This document shows positions 5,285-6,704 of a DNA stretch of 6,704 nt, one piece after another. Numbering within the stretch: the first letter of the stretch is position 1; each line of letters starts with the position of its first letter. The notes below the pieces were generated by a model, which worked only from the letters and a program-made list of their open reading frames with translations, was not told where the DNA came from and ran no database searches. Location: the NCBI GenBank assembly GCA_040768665.1, contig JAXGMN010000124.1:1-6704 (forward strand). The letters run 5' to 3'. The DNA comes from JABWBD01 sp040768665. Lineage in GTDB: Bacteria; Planctomycetota; Planctomycetia; Pirellulales; Thermoguttaceae. The position numbers were made by a program, and so were the translations under genes.

Positions 5285-6223
5285 GTGCCGGCCGAAGCGG
5301 CCGCTGCGGTACCGTCGCCTCAGGCGGGTACCCCGGCGCCAGTCGCCGCCCCGGACCGTTTTGCAGGCGGCACGCGTGCGAAACTGGAATTCTCCCATCG
5401 GATCGACTACGACACGCTCAACGACCTGATCCAGCAGGTCGTCGAGTCGGGCAAGATCGTCAAGCCCACGGCGGAGTTTGAGTTGGATCGCCCGGGATAC
5501 GAGGAGGGCGACACGGCCGCGTATCGCGACTGGACCGTACGCGTTGAGGCGCCGCCGGAAGAGACTTCTCAGCTCGTTTCCGCCATTCAGGCCCGCCTGG
5601 AAGCCACTCCCTTCTTCCCCTCGGCGAGCACGATCGGCGGCAAGGTTGCGGGCAGTACCCGGGTCCAGGCCATCTACGCCCTCTTGGGAAGCCTGCTGTG
5701 TATTGTCGGCTACCTGTGGGTGCGATTCCAGCGAGTGATGTACGGCCTGGCTGCCGTGGTCGCCCTGGTGCACGACGTTCTGATCGCTCTGGGCCTTATC
5801 GCGCTGAGTGCTTACGTGGCGTCTTTCCTCGGATTCTTGCTGATCGACCCGTTCAAGATCGGTCTTTCGGAGTTGGCGGCGTTCCTGACGATCATCGGTT
5901 ACTCGCTCAACGACACGATCATCGTCTTCGACCGCATCCGCGAGGTGCGTGGAAAAGCGCCGCAACTGACCAAGGACATGATCAACACGAGCATCAATCA
6001 GACGCTCAGCCGGACGCTGCTCACGTCGGCAACCACGCTGCTGGTGATCGTGATTCTCTACATCGGCGGCGGCAAGGGCATCCATGGCTTCGCCTTTGCC
6101 CTGCTGATCGGAATCGTGGTCGGCACGTACAGCTCGATTTACATCGCGTCGCCCATCCTGTTGTGGATGAGCCAGTCGTCATCGCGAGACGAAGCGGCCC
6201 GGCAGCGGGTTAGCGGCGTCTGA
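5222..6223 (+). CDS. secF: SecF, C-terminal part (rest of periplasmic domain and five membrane helices)
   Basis: This 333-residue ORF completes the SecF half of the SecDF complex. Residues 1-45 are a Pro/Ala/Glu-rich linker continuing the tandem repeat. Residues 51-130 are the second part of the periplasmic domain (from TRAKLEFSHRIDYDTLNDLI). STIGGKVAGSTRV (136-148) matches the SecF motif just before helix 2. Helices follow at about 147-169, 171-198, 211-239, 261-283 and 286-316. IIGYSLNDTIIVFDRIREV (224-242) is the SecF signature with conserved acidic residues of the proton path. The first SecF helix and the DFTGG motif are missing, because they lie in the upstream ORF, which ends at 5149 in the same frame. 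The ATG at 5222 is a repeat-internal methionine with only a distant AGGA upstream, so an independent start here is doubtful. More likely this is the 3' part of one secDF gene. Confidence 0.9.
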   Translation: MPEKAEPAVVKTEPAEAKAEPVPAEAAAAVPSPQAGTPAPVAAPDRFAGGTRAKLEFSHRIDYDTLNDLIQQVVESGKIVKPTAEFELDRPGYEEGDTAAYRDWTVRVEAPPEETSQLVSAIQARLEATPFFPSASTIGGKVAGSTRVQAIYALLGSLLCIVGYLWVRFQRVMYGLAAVVALVHDVLIALGLIALSAYVASFLGFLLIDPFKIGLSELAAFLTIIGYSLNDTIIVFDRIREVRGKAPQLTKDMINTSINQTLSRTLLTSATTLLVIVILYIGGGKGIHGFAFALLIGIVVGTYSSIYIASPILLWMSQSSSRDEAARQRVSGV

Positions 6224-6240
6224 GCGGATCGTAGACGTGC

Positions 6241-6265
6241 GTGCGGGCCGCTGGTCGGCCCGCGC
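6241..6265 (+). terminator. GC-rich hairpin after secDF, possible terminator without a T-run
   Basis: GCGGGCCG (6243-6250) and CGGCCCGC (6256-6263) pair perfectly around the loop CTGGT; a T-G and a G-C pair can extend it to 6241-6265. It starts 17 bases after the secF stop. No T-tract follows, so it may be a U-less terminator or a 3'-end stabiliser. A second stem, CGGCC/GGCCG at 6270-6286, follows at once. Confidence 0.45.
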
Positions 6266-6305
6266 CGCACGGCCGCCAAGTGGCCGAACCACACCGTGGC
6301 GCCGG

Positions 6306-6334
6306 TTGACTTCGACTCCGCGAGGTCTTCCAAT
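6306..6334 (+). promoter_or_regulatory. Weak candidate promoter for the Tat-signal protein gene
   Basis: TTGACT (five of six) is followed by 17 bases and TCCAAT (four of six, but lacking the highly conserved A at position two). The start site would be about 35 bases before the ATG. It is one of few -35-like boxes in the gap, but the -10 is poor. Confidence 0.25.
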
Positions 6335-6377
6335 GGGAGTGACTGTCCGACAGATACTCTCAGTGAGGGAAACACCA

Positions 6378-6704
6378 ATGGGCGAATCGGGCCCCAAATT
6401 GGACCGGCGCACCTTTCTTGCGGGCGCTGCCGCGTCGGCCGCGGCGCCCGCCGTGCTGTGGGCTGCACAAGCCAAGGAAGAATCCGGCGAGGCCGGCATT
6501 CTCCGCGCCGGCGCGGCGACCGCAAAGATCACGCCGGCCGTCGGCGTATCCCTGGAAGGCTATTTCATGAAGCTCGGGCCCGTGGAAGCCATCCACGATG
6601 ATCTCTACGCCCGCGCGCTGGTACTGGACGACGGGCGCGAGCGGATCGCGCTGTGCGTCTGCGACCTGACCGTGGTTCCGGGCGAGTTCTTCGACCGTGC
6701 CAAG
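6378..6704 (+). CDS. Tat-exported neutral/alkaline ceramidase-like protein, partial (C-terminus beyond the right edge)
   Basis: Only the first 109 residues are visible. Residues 9-14 (DRRTFL) form a twin-arginine motif. An Ala-rich hydrophobic stretch to about 28 follows, and AQA at 30-32 is a likely signal peptidase site, so the protein is probably exported folded across the cytoplasmic membrane. From residue 42, RAGAATAKITPAVGVSLEGY followed by HDDLYARALVLDDG and IALCVCDLTVVPGEF resembles the N-terminal part of neutral/alkaline non-lysosomal ceramidase-family proteins. These are metal-dependent amidases in the best-studied cases, and many planctomycete members have unknown substrates. The metal-binding and catalytic residues lie mostly outside the window, so activity cannot be judged. 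GAGGGA lies seven bases before the ATG. The gene is 154 bases from secF with hairpins between them, so it is probably a separate transcription unit. Confidence 0.8.
   Translation, partial: MGESGPKLDRRTFLAGAAASAAAPAVLWAAQAKEESGEAGILRAGAATAKITPAVGVSLEGYFMKLGPVEAIHDDLYARALVLDDGRERIALCVCDLTVVPGEFFDRAK

Noticed and set aside
5119..5481. A 120-codon ORF starting at the first repeat-internal ATG.
   Set aside because: Its first part does read the repeat peptide in the intended frame, but after about 5190 it leaves the SecF frame and becomes Arg/Gly-rich. It is a by-product of the frame disturbance, not a separate gene.
2273..6085. A 1,270-codon open frame on the minus strand, the longest in the window.
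   Set aside because: It is antisense to yajC and secDF, whose products are clearly recognisable. The translation is His/Asp/Arg-rich with no family resemblance, and it runs through the promoter region. High GC with few complementary stops explains its length.

Overview
The window comes from a GC-rich bacterium (roughly 60% GC by eye), most likely a planctomycete. That placement is inferred from protein style: the ribosomal proteins have planctomycete-like L4 and L23 sequences, SecD carries an extra N-terminal membrane segment and is fused to SecF, and the last gene looks like a Tat-exported ceramidase-family protein of a kind common in Planctomycetota. No rRNA or other decisive marker is present.

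Layout. Positions 1-2170 on the minus strand hold the start of an S10-type ribosomal protein operon in the usual order: rpsJ (S10), rplC (L3), rplD (L4) and rplW (L23, cut by the window edge). Positions 2171-2530 are a 360-base divergent control region. It has a strong sigma70-like promoter for the S10 operon (TTGACA-17-TACGAT, minus strand), a reasonable promoter for the other side (TTGTCC-17-TATGAT, plus strand), and between them a 38-bp almost perfect palindrome. Positions 2531-6223 on the plus strand encode the SecDF-YajC accessory complex of the Sec translocon: yajC, then a SecD-SecF fusion. Positions 6224-6377 hold GC-rich hairpins and a weak candidate promoter. From 6378 to the right edge is the start of a Tat-signal protein resembling neutral/alkaline ceramidases.

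The most interesting region is 5069-5284, inside the periplasmic part of SecF. A Lys/Glu/Pro/Ala-rich linker is built from tandem copies of a unit that would be 105 bp (35 codons) if intact. The copies present are 101 and 103 bp long. The coding frame of the repeat peptide therefore moves through all three frames and returns to the original one after 204 bp. Read literally, the fusion stops at 5149, and the rest of SecF is a separate ORF in the same frame from 5222. The pattern fits three 2-base losses (or 1-base gains) in short A-rich tracts. It could be a read or assembly error, a real lesion, or some form of recoding, and the sequence alone does not decide between these.

How the genes fit together: one side makes ribosomal proteins. 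The other makes the proton-driven membrane machine that pulls proteins through SecYEG. Both start from one compact intergenic region, so co-regulation of ribosome and secretion capacity through the shared palindrome is a testable idea, not an established fact.
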